Source of the DNA: Mesorhizobium wenxiniae
GTDB lineage: Bacteria; Pseudomonadota; Alphaproteobacteria; Rhizobiales; Rhizobiaceae
Reading direction: 5' to 3'
Assembly: GCF_002284535.1 (NCBI RefSeq)
Contig: NZ_NPKH01000030.1
Coordinates: 62,001-126,000, forward strand
DNA: 64,000 nucleotides
A model generated the notes under the pieces. It made no database searches. It was not told where the DNA came from and worked only from the letters and a program-made list of their open reading frames with translations. Each line of letters begins with the position of its first letter. Position 1 is the first letter of the stretch. Positions 25,153 through 33,939 of the stretch are shown piece by piece. The position numbers and the translations under genes were made by a program.

Positions 25153-26607
25153 CTAGAAATAGCCGAGGATCGATTTGACCTCGAGATACTCCAGCATGCC
25201 CTCGAGACCGTACTCGCGTCCGTTTCCGGATTGCTTGAAGCCGCCGAACGGCGCGTGGGGGTCCCACGTCGGGTAGTTGAGATGCACCTGCCCGGCGCGG
25301 AGTTGCGACGCGACGTCCTTGACGACGTCCATGTCTTTGCCCTGCACATGCGCCCCGAGGCCATAGACGGTGTCGTTGGCGATGGTGACGGCCTCCTCTA
25401 CTGTCTCGTAAGGAATGACGCAAAGAACCGGGCCGAAGATCTCCTCCTGGGCAATACGCATGCCGGTGCGCACCTCGGAAAAAATCGTCGGTTTGACGTA
25501 GAATCCGGCATTCAGACCGCCGGGACGGCCCTGTCCGCCGGCGACGACCTTCGCGCCTTCCGAAATGCCGACGCCGATCATCGTCTGAATCCGGTCGAAC
25601 TGGGCGCCGTTGGCGATTGCGCCATGGGTGGTGGTCGCCGCGAGAGGATCACCGACAACGATATCGTCCGCGGCGCGCCTGGCAATCGACTCGATCTCGG
25701 AAAGCTGCGCGCGCGGCACGATCATACGCGTCGGCGCACTGCACGACTGGCCGAGATTGCGGAAGGCGGCGGCGATGCCCAGCGAGACGGCGCGATCGAG
25801 ATCGGCGTCCGGGAGGATCACATTCGGCGACTTGCCGCCGAGCTCCTGCGCGACGCGCTTGACCGTCGGCGCTGCCGCCTGGGCCACCGCGATGCCCGCG
25901 CGGGTGGAGCCGGTAATCGAGATCATGTCGACGTCCGGATGGGAGGCGAGAGCCGCACCGACGCAAGGGCCGTCGCCATTGACGAGGTTGAAGACACCGG
26001 CCGGGAAGCCGGCTTCTTCGATCGCCTCGGCGAACATGAGGGCGCTCAACGGAGAAAGCTCGCTCGGCTTCAGCACGACCGTGCAGCCTGCGGCGAGCGC
26101 CGGCGCGACCTTGGCGGTGATCTGGTAGAGTGGCCAGTTCCACGGTGTGATCAGCGCGCAGACCCCGATCGGTTCGCGAGTGACGGCGGTGTGACCGCGC
26201 TGCTCGACGAAGGGGAAGGCCGTCAGGACCTCGCGAGCGACCCGCACATGGGCGATCGCCAGCGGCACCTGCGCGGTGCGCGCATATGCGATCGCCGCGC
26301 CCATTTCGAGGGTCAGGCATTGCGCAAGCAGCTCGGTGCGAGCCTCGAGCAGCGCCTGCAGGCGATCGAGCAAATCCGCGCGGTATTCCGGCTCGGTCCG
26401 GATCCAGGTGGCGAATGCCCGGCGGGCCGCGGAAACGGCCGCGTCCACGTCCTCGCCATTTCCGAGCGGAAATTGCGTCACCACTTCTTCCGTCGCCGGA
26501 TTCGTGACGGCGGCCTGGCCAGTGCCCCTGGGCGCGCGCCATTCGCCGTCGATGAAGAATGTGCCGAGGCGGCCGTTGCGAGACAGGTGCTCGAGGGGCG
26601 TGGTCAT
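25153..26607 (-). CDS. NAD(P)-dependent aldehyde dehydrogenase
   Basis: 484 residues from the ATG at 26607. The frame continues upstream to 26742, but that part encodes the decayed end of the preceding FAD oxidase in another phase. The catalytic Cys is in LGQSCSAPTRM, the general-base Glu in AQELGGKSP, and the NAD-site segment is ITPWNWPLYQITAKVAPALA. It oxidises an aldehyde to the acid. The gene is last in the minus-strand set GNAT, D-threonine-aldolase-like, FAD oxidase, ALDH, so its substrate is probably the aldehyde made by those enzymes. It ends convergently with the aminotransferase gene at 25056. Confidence 0.9.
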   Translation of the reverse strand: MTTPLEHLSRNGRLGTFFIDGEWRAPRGTGQAAVTNPATEEVVTQFPLGNGEDVDAAVSAARRAFATWIRTEPEYRADLLDRLQALLEARTELLAQCLTLEMGAAIAYARTAQVPLAIAHVRVAREVLTAFPFVEQRGHTAVTREPIGVCALITPWNWPLYQITAKVAPALAAGCTVVLKPSELSPLSALMFAEAIEEAGFPAGVFNLVNGDGPCVGAALASHPDVDMISITGSTRAGIAVAQAAAPTVKRVAQELGGKSPNVILPDADLDRAVSLGIAAAFRNLGQSCSAPTRMIVPRAQLSEIESIARRAADDIVVGDPLAATTTHGAIANGAQFDRIQTMIGVGISEGAKVVAGGQGRPGGLNAGFYVKPTIFSEVRTGMRIAQEEIFGPVLCVIPYETVEEAVTIANDTVYGLGAHVQGKDMDVVKDVASQLRAGQVHLNYPTWDPHAPFGGFKQSGNGREYGLEGMLEYLEVKSILGYF

Positions 26608-27876
26608 GTCACGAGGTCCTTCATCCGATAGTAGGCGCCGAGGATTGGCAGGAACCAGGGACGCCCGAAATATCCGGGGATCGCCGGCCAGTCGAAATCC
26701 TTCAGGGGTTGAGATTGGGCGCCCGTCCATGACCTCGGCCATGATCGAAACCCATCAGCGTCGACATATGCGCGCCGTGCCCGCTATAGCTCATCGAGTA
26801 GTAGATACCGTTGCGCACTCCGGCGCGGGGCAGGCGGTCGCGCGTCATGTCGACAAGCCGCCCCAGCAGTAGTCCACCCCGGTGCCGGCCAGTTCGGGGT
26901 AGACGTCAACCATCGTCGCCTTCAGGATCCGGCCGCTCTTCTGGTCGGACTGGGGATTGGAACCCGCGAAGCGCGCCCGGCCGCCGAACAGCAGGCGGTT
27001 GTCCGGCGTCAGCCGCCAGTAGACGACGAGGTTGCGCGTGTCGACGACATTGCGACGGCCCGGCATGAGGCGCTCGATTTTCGAAGGGGACAGCGGTTCC
27101 GTCACGATCAGGAACGCGCCGACCGGCACGATGCGACGGCGGATCCATCCGAGCGGACCGACCTGGGAGATGCCGCTCGCCAGCAGGACCGGGCGCGCGA
27201 CGATCCTGCCCTTGGAGGTCTCGACCTCATGCCCGTCGGCGACCTTGCGCAGAGCCGTGATGGGTGCGTGTTCCTGGATCGCCGCGCCGCGCCGCGCCGC
27301 CGCGATTGCTAGGCCGCGTACGAAACGACCGACATGCATGTTGGCGCTCTTGGGAAAAAGCAGCCCCCCGTGGTAACGGTCGGTGCCAACCTCGCTGCGC
27401 AGGTCGGCGCGGGCTATCATCCGCTTTTCGGGATCGACATTGGCCGCCAAGACTTCCTGGCTGCGCGCCAGCATGTTGTAGTGCTTGGGCTTGGCGGCAA
27501 GCTTAAGCTTGCCGACCCGGGCGAAGCTGCAGTCGATCCGTTCTTCCTGCACCAGCCGCTCGACCATGTCGACGCCGGCATCGAAGGCCTTGTACATCGC
27601 GTTGGCGGCATCCTTGCCGTACTTGCCGGCCATGACCCCGTAGTTCTGGGCAAAGCCGTTGTTGCACATGCCACCATTGCGGCCGGATGCGGCGTTGCCG
27701 ATCGTTTGGGCCTCGAGCAGGGCGACCCGGGCCCCCTTTTTGGCAAGGGCCAGCGCTGCGGAGGATCCGGTCAGGCCGCCACCCACCACGGTCACGTCGT
27801 AATGGCCTTCGAGGGGCTTGGGCGAACCTCGATCGAACGGCTGGGACGTATCAAGCCAGTAGGACGTCAGTTTCAT
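26608..27876 (-). pseudogene. FAD-dependent amine/amino-acid oxidase gene with several frameshifts
   Basis: The first 343 codons are a good PuuB-like FAD oxidase: VTVVGGGLTGSSAALALAKK, SGRNGGMCNNGFAQNYGVM, then YWRLTPDNRLLFGGRA. The frame ends at 26845 just after DYCWGGLST. The next bases in a shifted frame give DMTRDRLPRAGVRNGIYYSM, then SYSGHGAHMSTLMG. Further shifts give MAEVMDGRP and finally DWPAIPGYFGRPWFLPILGA with YYRMKDLVT at 26608. At least three shifts separate these blocks, so a sequencing slip is unlikely. The C-terminal domain that closes the FAD site would be lost. It lies between the aldolase-like and ALDH genes. Confidence 0.85.
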
Positions 27877-27937
27877 CTTTACACCACCTGAGCGTCAGCT
27901 TGCATCGACGCCATGCAAAGCGTGGAGATCGGAACTT

Positions 27938-29107
27938 CTACCAGCCGCGGATCCGCTCCCACCGCGCGTCGATCTCCGGACTTCCTCCGTTGACGACGCT
28001 GTAGAAATCGTGCTGGCCGGCCATCGCGCAGGCGTGGTTTGGCAGGATCCGCACCCGGGCACCGACCCGAAGGTCTGGCATGCTCTTGGGGGAGCCGCTG
28101 CGGATCGCCAGGATGCCGTGTTCCTGGCTGGCCTGTGACACGATCACGTCTTCGAGCACGCGACCCGCCTCGTCGCATACCAGGCCGTAACCCTGATCTA
28201 CCCGCTGGCTCGCGGTGCCGCGATCGCGCGAGAGCGCCATCCACCCCGCGTCGACAAGCACCCAGCCCTTCTCTGGCTTAACGCCGATCACCGTGGCCAG
28301 CACTGAAATCGCGATGTCGTCGACGGCACAGACCCCGACTCCGTGCTGGACGAGGTCGAAGAACATGTAGACACCGGCGCGCAGTTCGGTGACGCCATCG
28401 AAATTCTCGGCGAAGTGTGCGGTGGGCGTCGAGCCGAGGCTGACGATCGGGCAGGCATGGCCTCGAGCGCGCAGAATTTCGGCGGCTCGCACGGTGGCCG
28501 AACGCTCGTTCTCGGCTGCCCTCACCAGAGCATCGGGCGTGCTCAAACGATAGGACTCGCCCGCATGGGCGAGGACGCCGACGAGGTGGGCGCCCGCCGC
28601 GACCACCCGGTCGGCGACCTCGATGAGCTTGGGATCGTCCGGCTTCAGTCCACCGCGATGGTCGGCGCAATCCAGTTCGATGAACACGGATGGAGTAACG
28701 CCCGTGGCCTTGCGCACATCGGCCAGGGCATCGGCCTGTTCTACGGTATCAAGCAGCAGCTTCAGGGCGACGCCGGTGCGGCGGCAGAGCTCCGAGGCAC
28801 GCCGAGCCGAGGCCGGCGACAGACCGACCGCATAGGTCATGTCGCGATAGCCGTGGTCAGCGAAATATTCCGCCTCGGCGATGGTAGAGACCGTGATCGG
28901 GCCGGGTTCTGTGGGGAAGACCTGTCGGGCGACGTCAATGCTCTTGGCCGTCTTCATGTGCGGGCGCAACACAACGCCAAGCTTCCTGGCGTGGTCGGCG
29001 AGACGGTTTATGTTGCGCTCGAGCTTCCCGCGATCCAGCAGCAGCGACGGTGTGACAAGGCCATCGATCTTTTGGACCGGTTCCAGCGATTTCGCGTTCG
29101 TTTCCAT
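27938..29107 (-). CDS. D-threonine aldolase / D-hydroxyaspartate dehydratase family enzyme
   Basis: Fold-type III PLP enzyme (DSD1/alanine-racemase-like barrel) of 389 residues from the ATG at 29107. PLP Lys52 is in LRPHMKTAKS. Metal-site residues of the C-terminal domain appear in LPNHACAMAG (His and Cys), as in D-serine dehydratase and D-threonine aldolase. Such enzymes cleave or dehydrate D-beta-hydroxy amino acids to glycine plus an aldehyde, or to a keto acid. The frame extends upstream of 29107 but only inside the GNAT gene. It lies between the GNAT gene (20 bases upstream) and the decayed FAD oxidase gene. Confidence 0.88.
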   Translation of the reverse strand: METNAKSLEPVQKIDGLVTPSLLLDRGKLERNINRLADHARKLGVVLRPHMKTAKSIDVARQVFPTEPGPITVSTIAEAEYFADHGYRDMTYAVGLSPASARRASELCRRTGVALKLLLDTVEQADALADVRKATGVTPSVFIELDCADHRGGLKPDDPKLIEVADRVVAAGAHLVGVLAHAGESYRLSTPDALVRAAENERSATVRAAEILRARGHACPIVSLGSTPTAHFAENFDGVTELRAGVYMFFDLVQHGVGVCAVDDIAISVLATVIGVKPEKGWVLVDAGWMALSRDRGTASQRVDQGYGLVCDEAGRVLEDVIVSQASQEHGILAIRSGSPKSMPDLRVGARVRILPNHACAMAGQHDFYSVVNGGSPEIDARWERIRGW

Positions 29108-29127
29108 GTTCTCGATGTTCCTCAACA

Positions 29128-30000
29128 CTAACCGAAGGACTGGTTCGCCAGGGCGTACATGCAGGCCGCACCGTCGGGCATTGGTCGCCGCCCCTTGACC
29201 ATGGCGGTGGCTCCGCCGACCCTGACAAGGCCCAGGCTTTCCAGCCAGTCGCCCAATCCATGCTCGGCATAGACGTCGATGCGCACGAACTGGCCGTGGA
29301 GCCTCGAAAGCTGGTCTAGGATCAGGCGTTGCGCGTCTTCGGCGCTTTCCGCGGCCACTGGGCCGACAACGTAGCCGCGCCCGAACTTCCTGGCGATCGC
29401 GTAACCGGTGACCCGTCCACGGCGGTCGATCACCACCACGTCGCCCACATCGGCAAGCGCAGCGACCATCGGCCCGCGAGGCATTCCGGTGGCCCGTTCG
29501 TCGAAGGCGCGGAGTGCCGGCAGGTCTGATACCGTCGCCGGCCTGATGTCGGCGCAGGCCTTCGCGGGTACGGGGACGTTCAGTTGGCCCTGGTGCTGAA
29601 GCACGGTGCCCCAAACGGTGAAGCCGCGTCGCCTGTAGAGCGTCAGCCCATCTTCGGTCGAATTGAGCAGCACGTTGCGACCTTCCGTCGCCTCAAGCAA
29701 CGCGTTGAAGAGCCGCGAGCCATTGCCGCCGCCTTGCGCGCAGCGGGTGACGATGATCATCCCGGCCGAGGCATAGGCCTGCCCGTAGTTCCACCACATT
29801 GCCGACCCGATCACCTCGCCTGAGCGCTCAAGGACAAGGCCCTCGCCCACCCTGGCAGCAAACTCCCAGTCCTCGCTGCGGTAAGGCCAGCCCATTTCCT
29901 GCGACAGCTTCAGCGCGCCCGGCACATGGCTGATCTCGAACGCGGTCAGCTCGGTCGGATCGCCGACGATGTCATTGTTAAGCCCAACGGCCATGCGCAA
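29128..30000 (-). CDS. Two-domain GNAT acetyltransferase (paralogue 1 of 3)
   Basis: 290 residues. The N-terminal GNAT fold has the acetyl-CoA loop CAQGGGNGSRLFNALLE near residue 90 and GLTLYRRRGF. The C-terminal half resembles the second GNAT-like domain of YitH-type proteins (GRGYVVGPVAAESAEDAQRL). Its relatives in the window are at 50558-51409 and 57931-58809. All share the start pattern W-P-[YH]-R-x-[ED]-D-W and an end like YALANQSFG. It heads the operon with the aldolase-like, FAD oxidase and ALDH genes. It may acetylate an amine substrate or intermediate; this is inference. Confidence 0.85.
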   Translation of the reverse strand: MRMAVGLNNDIVGDPTELTAFEISHVPGALKLSQEMGWPYRSEDWEFAARVGEGLVLERSGEVIGSAMWWNYGQAYASAGMIIVTRCAQGGGNGSRLFNALLEATEGRNVLLNSTEDGLTLYRRRGFTVWGTVLQHQGQLNVPVPAKACADIRPATVSDLPALRAFDERATGMPRGPMVAALADVGDVVVIDRRGRVTGYAIARKFGRGYVVGPVAAESAEDAQRLILDQLSRLHGQFVRIDVYAEHGLGDWLESLGLVRVGGATAMVKGRRPMPDGAACMYALANQSFG

Positions 30001-30294
30001 GACGCCTTCGATTTACCCAGAGATCGAACCTCAAGGTGGCGTCCGGCGCACAGATTTCGCTGCTGTTTTGCCCGTTCAGATCAGCGAGACTATTCGTTTT
30101 GAGCCATTCCTCGGCATACCAAACTGCGCAAAGCGGGCGAAGTATATCCGGCGCCTCGTATCGCCTCGCTTTCATCGTTTGGCGATCCGTGTTGCGCCCG
30201 CACGGTTCACAACGGACGCGATCCAAGCCCCCGCAATCGCACAGTCGCAACACGCCCCAACGATGAACAGCTTGTTGCTCAGGAGGTATTCGGG
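30001..30294. promoter_or_regulatory. Divergent promoter region
   Basis: The 294 bases between the divergent GNAT and ornithine-cyclodeaminase-family genes hold no supportable gene. AGGAGG at 30281-30286 is a strong ribosome site for the ATG at 30295. I could not identify a convincing operator or promoter pair. Confidence 0.45.
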
Positions 30295-31233
30295 ATGATC
30301 TACATCAGCGAAGAGGAGTCAGCCGCCCTGGTCACCCATGAACTGGCTTTCGACGCCGTGCGGAGAGCTCTCGTTGCTGCCGCTTCGAAACAGAGCCTGG
30401 TCTTTCCCGCGGTTCTCGGGCGTGCACGGGAGGCGACCAATACCTTCTCAATCAAATCCGGTTCGTCGGACGAGCTGACCGGAGTCAAGATCGGCTCCTT
30501 CTGGTCGGGCAATCCCGCGCGCGGCCTGCCCCGCCACAACTCCACCGTCGTCCTGCTCGACCAGGAAACCGGACGCCTCGGCGCCGTGATCGAGGCGGGC
30601 AAGGTCAATGCCTATCGAACAGCCGCCGCCGACGCGGTGGCGGCCGACCTTCTTGCCCGGAAGGACGCCAAGGTGCTGGCGATATTCGGCGCCGGCAACC
30701 AGGCGGGTTTCGAGGTCGCGGCGCTGGCTCGCATCCGTCCGGTCGAGACGGTATTGGTCGTGGCCGGACCTTCACCGCGACGCGACGCTTTTGTCGAGCG
30801 TATCCGCGCCAAAGACCTCGCGGCGCGCGCCGTCTCGGCCGAAGACGCCGTGCGTCAGGCGGACATCGTGGTCACTGCAACCCCCTCGCGCGAGCCACTG
30901 TTTCAGGCCCATTGGGTGCGTGACGGCGCGCACGTCGTCAGCATGGGATCGGATGCGCCCGGCCAGCAGGAATTGCCGACAGAATTGCTCTCGAAGGCAA
31001 GCCTCTTCTGCGACTTGCCTTCACAGTCCGTCCAGATCGGCGACTTTCAGCACGTGCGCGACGAAATCGACGCCGGCATGCTCGCCCTAACGGCAATCGG
31101 CGACGTCATTGAATACCGGGCGCCGGGACGCCGCTCCGACGAAGAGATCACCGTCTTCGACAGCTCCGGCATCGCCCTGCAGGATCTCTACATGGCCGAG
31201 GCGCTGATCCGCGCTAAGGCATCCCACCGCTGA
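30295..31233 (+). CDS. Ornithine cyclodeaminase / mu-crystallin family protein
   Basis: 312 residues with a perfect AGGAGG site. The NAD-binding motif LAIFGAGNQAGFEVAALA is near residue 125. KIGSFWSGNPARGLPRHNS and the active-site region DQETGRLGAVIEAGKVNAYR follow the family pattern. Members include ornithine cyclodeaminase, alanine dehydrogenase and reductases of cyclic imines. It diverges from the GNAT/aldolase-like/FAD/ALDH operon, so it may reduce or deaminate an amino acid of the same pathway. The exact reaction is open. Confidence 0.88.
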   Translation: MIYISEEESAALVTHELAFDAVRRALVAAASKQSLVFPAVLGRAREATNTFSIKSGSSDELTGVKIGSFWSGNPARGLPRHNSTVVLLDQETGRLGAVIEAGKVNAYRTAAADAVAADLLARKDAKVLAIFGAGNQAGFEVAALARIRPVETVLVVAGPSPRRDAFVERIRAKDLAARAVSAEDAVRQADIVVTATPSREPLFQAHWVRDGAHVVSMGSDAPGQQELPTELLSKASLFCDLPSQSVQIGDFQHVRDEIDAGMLALTAIGDVIEYRAPGRRSDEEITVFDSSGIALQDLYMAEALIRAKASHR

Positions 31234-31358
31234 TCTGGCGCACGAGGGATTTGACCGACATCTACTGCATACCTGCTTAGCCAAACCAAATCTTGCATTC
31301 TGCTTCCAGCCATCGAGCAAGATCGTGGGCTTTCCCAGACAGTTCCGTTTCTCCTGTC

Positions 31359-31523
31359 CCATATGAGCCCGTAGTGGCTTCCGTCGGGATCGAAGCCGAC
31401 CGGTGCGATGAGCCGCTCTTTATCTATGTCGTCGGTTGCGAGGACTGTCGGACTGAGGGCAACGCCCAACCCCGCCGATGCGGCTTCAACGATCAGAAAG
31501 TGATGGTCGTAGAAGCGAATTTC
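31359..31523 (-). pseudogene. C-terminal fragment of a LysR regulator
   Basis: On the minus strand 31523-31359 reads EIRFYDHHFLIVEAASAGLG, then VALSPTVLATDDIDKERLIA, then PVGFDPDGSHYGLIW. This is the end of a LysR effector domain. No HTH or earlier part can be found upstream, where the FAD oxidase gene ends at 31587. It is a leftover of a regulator, perhaps one that once served the ornithine-cyclodeaminase-family gene beside it. Confidence 0.75.
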
Positions 31524-31586
31524 CGTTGGGGCGCGGCACCGAGGGGTGGAGGGTTGGTGCGCGTAGGCCTGACTTCCGGCTGATCT

Positions 31587-32909
31587 TCAGATAGCGGCGA
31601 TGTCCAGCTTCGAGCCGTCGACCAGACGCGACAGGCGGAACGGTGTAGGATCGACGCAAGGCGTGTCGTTTACGACAAACTCTGCGGCCAGATAGCCAAG
31701 CCCCGGGCCCAAACCGAAGCCGTGGCCCGAGCAGCCCGCCGCGAGGACGAGGCCTTTCACCCCGTCCACCTGCGACACCACAGGCACTGCGTCCGGCGTG
31801 CAATCGACGAAGCCGCCCCAGGCGCTATCGATCTCTATATCGCCGAGTTGGGGGAAGGTCTTCCGGACACTCTCCACCACTTGGCTTACCAGCCATTTCA
31901 AGGGTGGAGGATCCAGCACGCGATTCTGTTCGAAGATCCGATCGTTGCTGGTCAGCAGCGCCGGCATGGAATCCGGTCCCGAAAGGAACGATTGGCCGAT
32001 GCCGAGCCTGACGTTCTTCAGGCGACGCAAGAACTGCGGCATGAATTCCCGGCTGTAGCGGATGGCCTGGGGCGTGATTTCGAGGTTCGCCTTGCCGCTG
32101 ATCGCAAGCGTATAGCTGCCGTCCAGTCGGCGCGTGATCGTGCAGTAGGGCGTGGAGACCGCCTCGCCTATGTTGATTGTCGGGGTGGAACGCAGCGCGG
32201 TCTGCCGGATGCTCGCTTGGGGGAAACTGATCCCGAGCGGCCTAAGGAAGCGCGAGGACCAGGCGCCAGCGGCGCACAGCACCGCGCTGGTTCTGATGTA
32301 GCCCTTCTCCGTGTGCACGCCCGCAATCTTGCCATTGGCCAAGTCGAGCGCCCGCGCGGCGCATTCCTGGTGGATCGTGGCGCCCAGAGCTCTGGCCCCA
32401 TCGGCGATAGCCGGCGCGGCGAGCGCAGGTTCGGCCTTACCGTCCCGGTCCGAATAGGTCCCGCCGACCCATTTGTCGCGCGCTTCGGGGACGCGCTCGG
32501 CCACTTCCGCCCGGCTCAGCACGCGGGTGTCGACTTCGTACTCCCTGGCGACCTCGCGCCACCTTTCCCAGCCGGCGAGCACAGCCTCGTCGTGGGTTGC
32601 ATAGACGAGACCGCAGCGTCGAAATCCAAGGTCCCGATTGATATCGCGCGTGAGCTCGTCCCACAGTCGCATGGAGATCACCGAGAGCGGCAGTTCGCGC
32701 CGATCGCGGTTCTGCTGGCGGCACCAACCCCAGTTTCGGCTCGATTGTTCACAGGCGACGTGGCCCTTCTCGAGCAGAGCCACAGAGAGGCCACGCTTCG
32801 CCAAGAAATAGGCGGCCGTAGAGCCGAGGATGCCGCCGCCGACGATGACGACGTCGACCTCGGACGGGAGACGCTCATCGCTGTAAATGCGTTCGACTCG
32901 GGGCGACAT
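31587..32909 (-). CDS. FAD-dependent D-amino-acid/amine oxidase (DadA-like)
   Basis: About 440 residues from the ATG at 32909; an in-frame ATG at 32933 would add eight. The dinucleotide fold is VDVVIVGGGILGSTAAYFLA, followed by SSRNWGWCRQQNRDRRELPL. The C-terminal FAD closure is GCSGHGFGLGPGLG. It is a close relative of 46140-47465, which shares SSRNWGWCRQQNRD exactly. Such enzymes oxidise D- or N-substituted amino acids to imino acids, passing electrons to the chain or to oxygen. Relics of lysR lie downstream, and ggt and ndh relics upstream, so it stands alone. Confidence 0.9.
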   Translation of the reverse strand: MSPRVERIYSDERLPSEVDVVIVGGGILGSTAAYFLAKRGLSVALLEKGHVACEQSSRNWGWCRQQNRDRRELPLSVISMRLWDELTRDINRDLGFRRCGLVYATHDEAVLAGWERWREVAREYEVDTRVLSRAEVAERVPEARDKWVGGTYSDRDGKAEPALAAPAIADGARALGATIHQECAARALDLANGKIAGVHTEKGYIRTSAVLCAAGAWSSRFLRPLGISFPQASIRQTALRSTPTINIGEAVSTPYCTITRRLDGSYTLAISGKANLEITPQAIRYSREFMPQFLRRLKNVRLGIGQSFLSGPDSMPALLTSNDRIFEQNRVLDPPPLKWLVSQVVESVRKTFPQLGDIEIDSAWGGFVDCTPDAVPVVSQVDGVKGLVLAAGCSGHGFGLGPGLGYLAAEFVVNDTPCVDPTPFRLSRLVDGSKLDIAAI

Positions 32910-33189
32910 GTTCCAACCAACCTCGGCTGCCAAGAATGCGGAAGCAAAGTTCCGATCAGCCCTTCATCGCATCGTGCGTTAGAAAGAATGTGCCGAAATC
33001 ATCCAGGACTTCGCCAGATATGCGGGTTTTTGATCGCTTGATCGATACGAGCTGCTCAAGCCCAATCCGAGTGCCAGTTCCGCGCAGGGCGGCACCTGCT
33101 CGCGAGTCCGTCGGATCGCTTGAGGGTCTTGAGCCTGCGAGCGAAGTTGTGAGCGGCAACGAAGTCGGCGAGGTGTGACCTGAAGAGGC

Positions 33190-33425
33190 AGGCGCGAAGC
33201 AAAAGTCCGACTTGGCCAGGTCGAACGAGGCGGCAACCCTGCCGAGAAACGCAAGCTCGATCGCGCAGTGATTACCGTCAAGGAACTCGGCACCCTGGAT
33301 GTCAGCATCAAGCGCGGCAGATCGATCGCCTCCTGGAGGTCGATTCCGTAATCGAGAACCTTGGAGATGGACATGGCAGAGCGCCTTATAGTAGCCACCA
33401 TCACGCCGAATGATATTTCCACCCT
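33190..33425 (-). pseudogene. C-terminal relic of a gamma-glutamyltransferase gene
   Basis: Minus-strand 33422-33296 reads VEISFGVM, then after a shift SISKVLDYGIDLQEAIDLPR and LMLTS. These match VEMPFGVMGG and ISKVLDYGMDLQEAIDLPRV near the end of the intact enzyme at 9681-11273. A frameshift near 33390 separates GGYYKAL from the rest, and the sequence degenerates after 33296. The first 80 percent of the gene is missing. Confidence 0.75.
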
Positions 33426-33548
33426 GCGCCGGTCCTCAGGTTCCAGGGTTTCGCTTTGCCCGAACACACGAAATTGGCAAGCGCGTCAGCGCCGCTATGA
33501 CCTGCGGCGTCTTGCTCGCCTCCGGCGACCCGTGGACGAAGCGGCGCC

Positions 33549-33757
33549 CAAGGACGTCCAGCCTGCGATAGCCGACCTTGTCAAGATTTGTATCAAGTGA
33601 CCCGGCCGCAACCTATTGGAGGAGCGGCTTCCAGACGTGGGTGTGGTTCCGCTCCACAAGAATAATGTCGAAATCCTTGCGGCCGAGCCGTGCGCCGAGC
33701 CGGCGAACAAGCTCAAGACCTCCAGCTCCACCGCCAACGACGACTAAGTGTTTTCAT
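33549..33757 (-). pseudogene. N-terminal relic of a type II NADH dehydrogenase gene
   Basis: From an ATG at 33757, allowing one inserted A, the minus strand reads HLVVVGGGAGGLELVRRLGA, RLGRKDFDIILVERNHTHVW, KPLLQ, then a TAG at 33613-33615, then VAAGSLDTNLDKVGYR. This is the FAD-binding start of Ndh-2, which has about 400 residues or more. The remainder is absent, and a glutamyltransferase relic follows at 33425. Two disabling changes plus truncation make it a clear dead fragment. Confidence 0.75.
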
Positions 33758-33939
33758 TTCCTTACCCAGTCCGCAGTGGAATGCCTCAACGCGACTACCC
33801 GCCTGTCGGTGGCGGGCACGATCAAGCTTTGGATTCGACAGCCCCAAATCAGCGTCATCGTCGCCCTCAGCTTGGGTAGATCGCGCTACTCTGCCTGCTA
33901 TTCATACCATCGCTGGCAACCTTGGAGGCCGCCTCGCCC

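Noticed and set aside
25072..26631. 519-codon open frame on the plus strand
   Set aside because: It is antisense to the ALDH gene, Arg-rich and without a ribosome site or known family. The ALDH frame on the minus strand has all catalytic residues.
27938..29614. Start of the D-threonine-aldolase-like protein far upstream of 29107
   Set aside because: The extra 169 codons lie inside the GNAT gene in another phase and have no homology. The ATG at 29107 fits the family's N-terminus.
31722..33041. 439-codon open frame on the plus strand
   Set aside because: Antisense to the FAD oxidase gene. Composition is typical of a shadow frame; no domain is visible.
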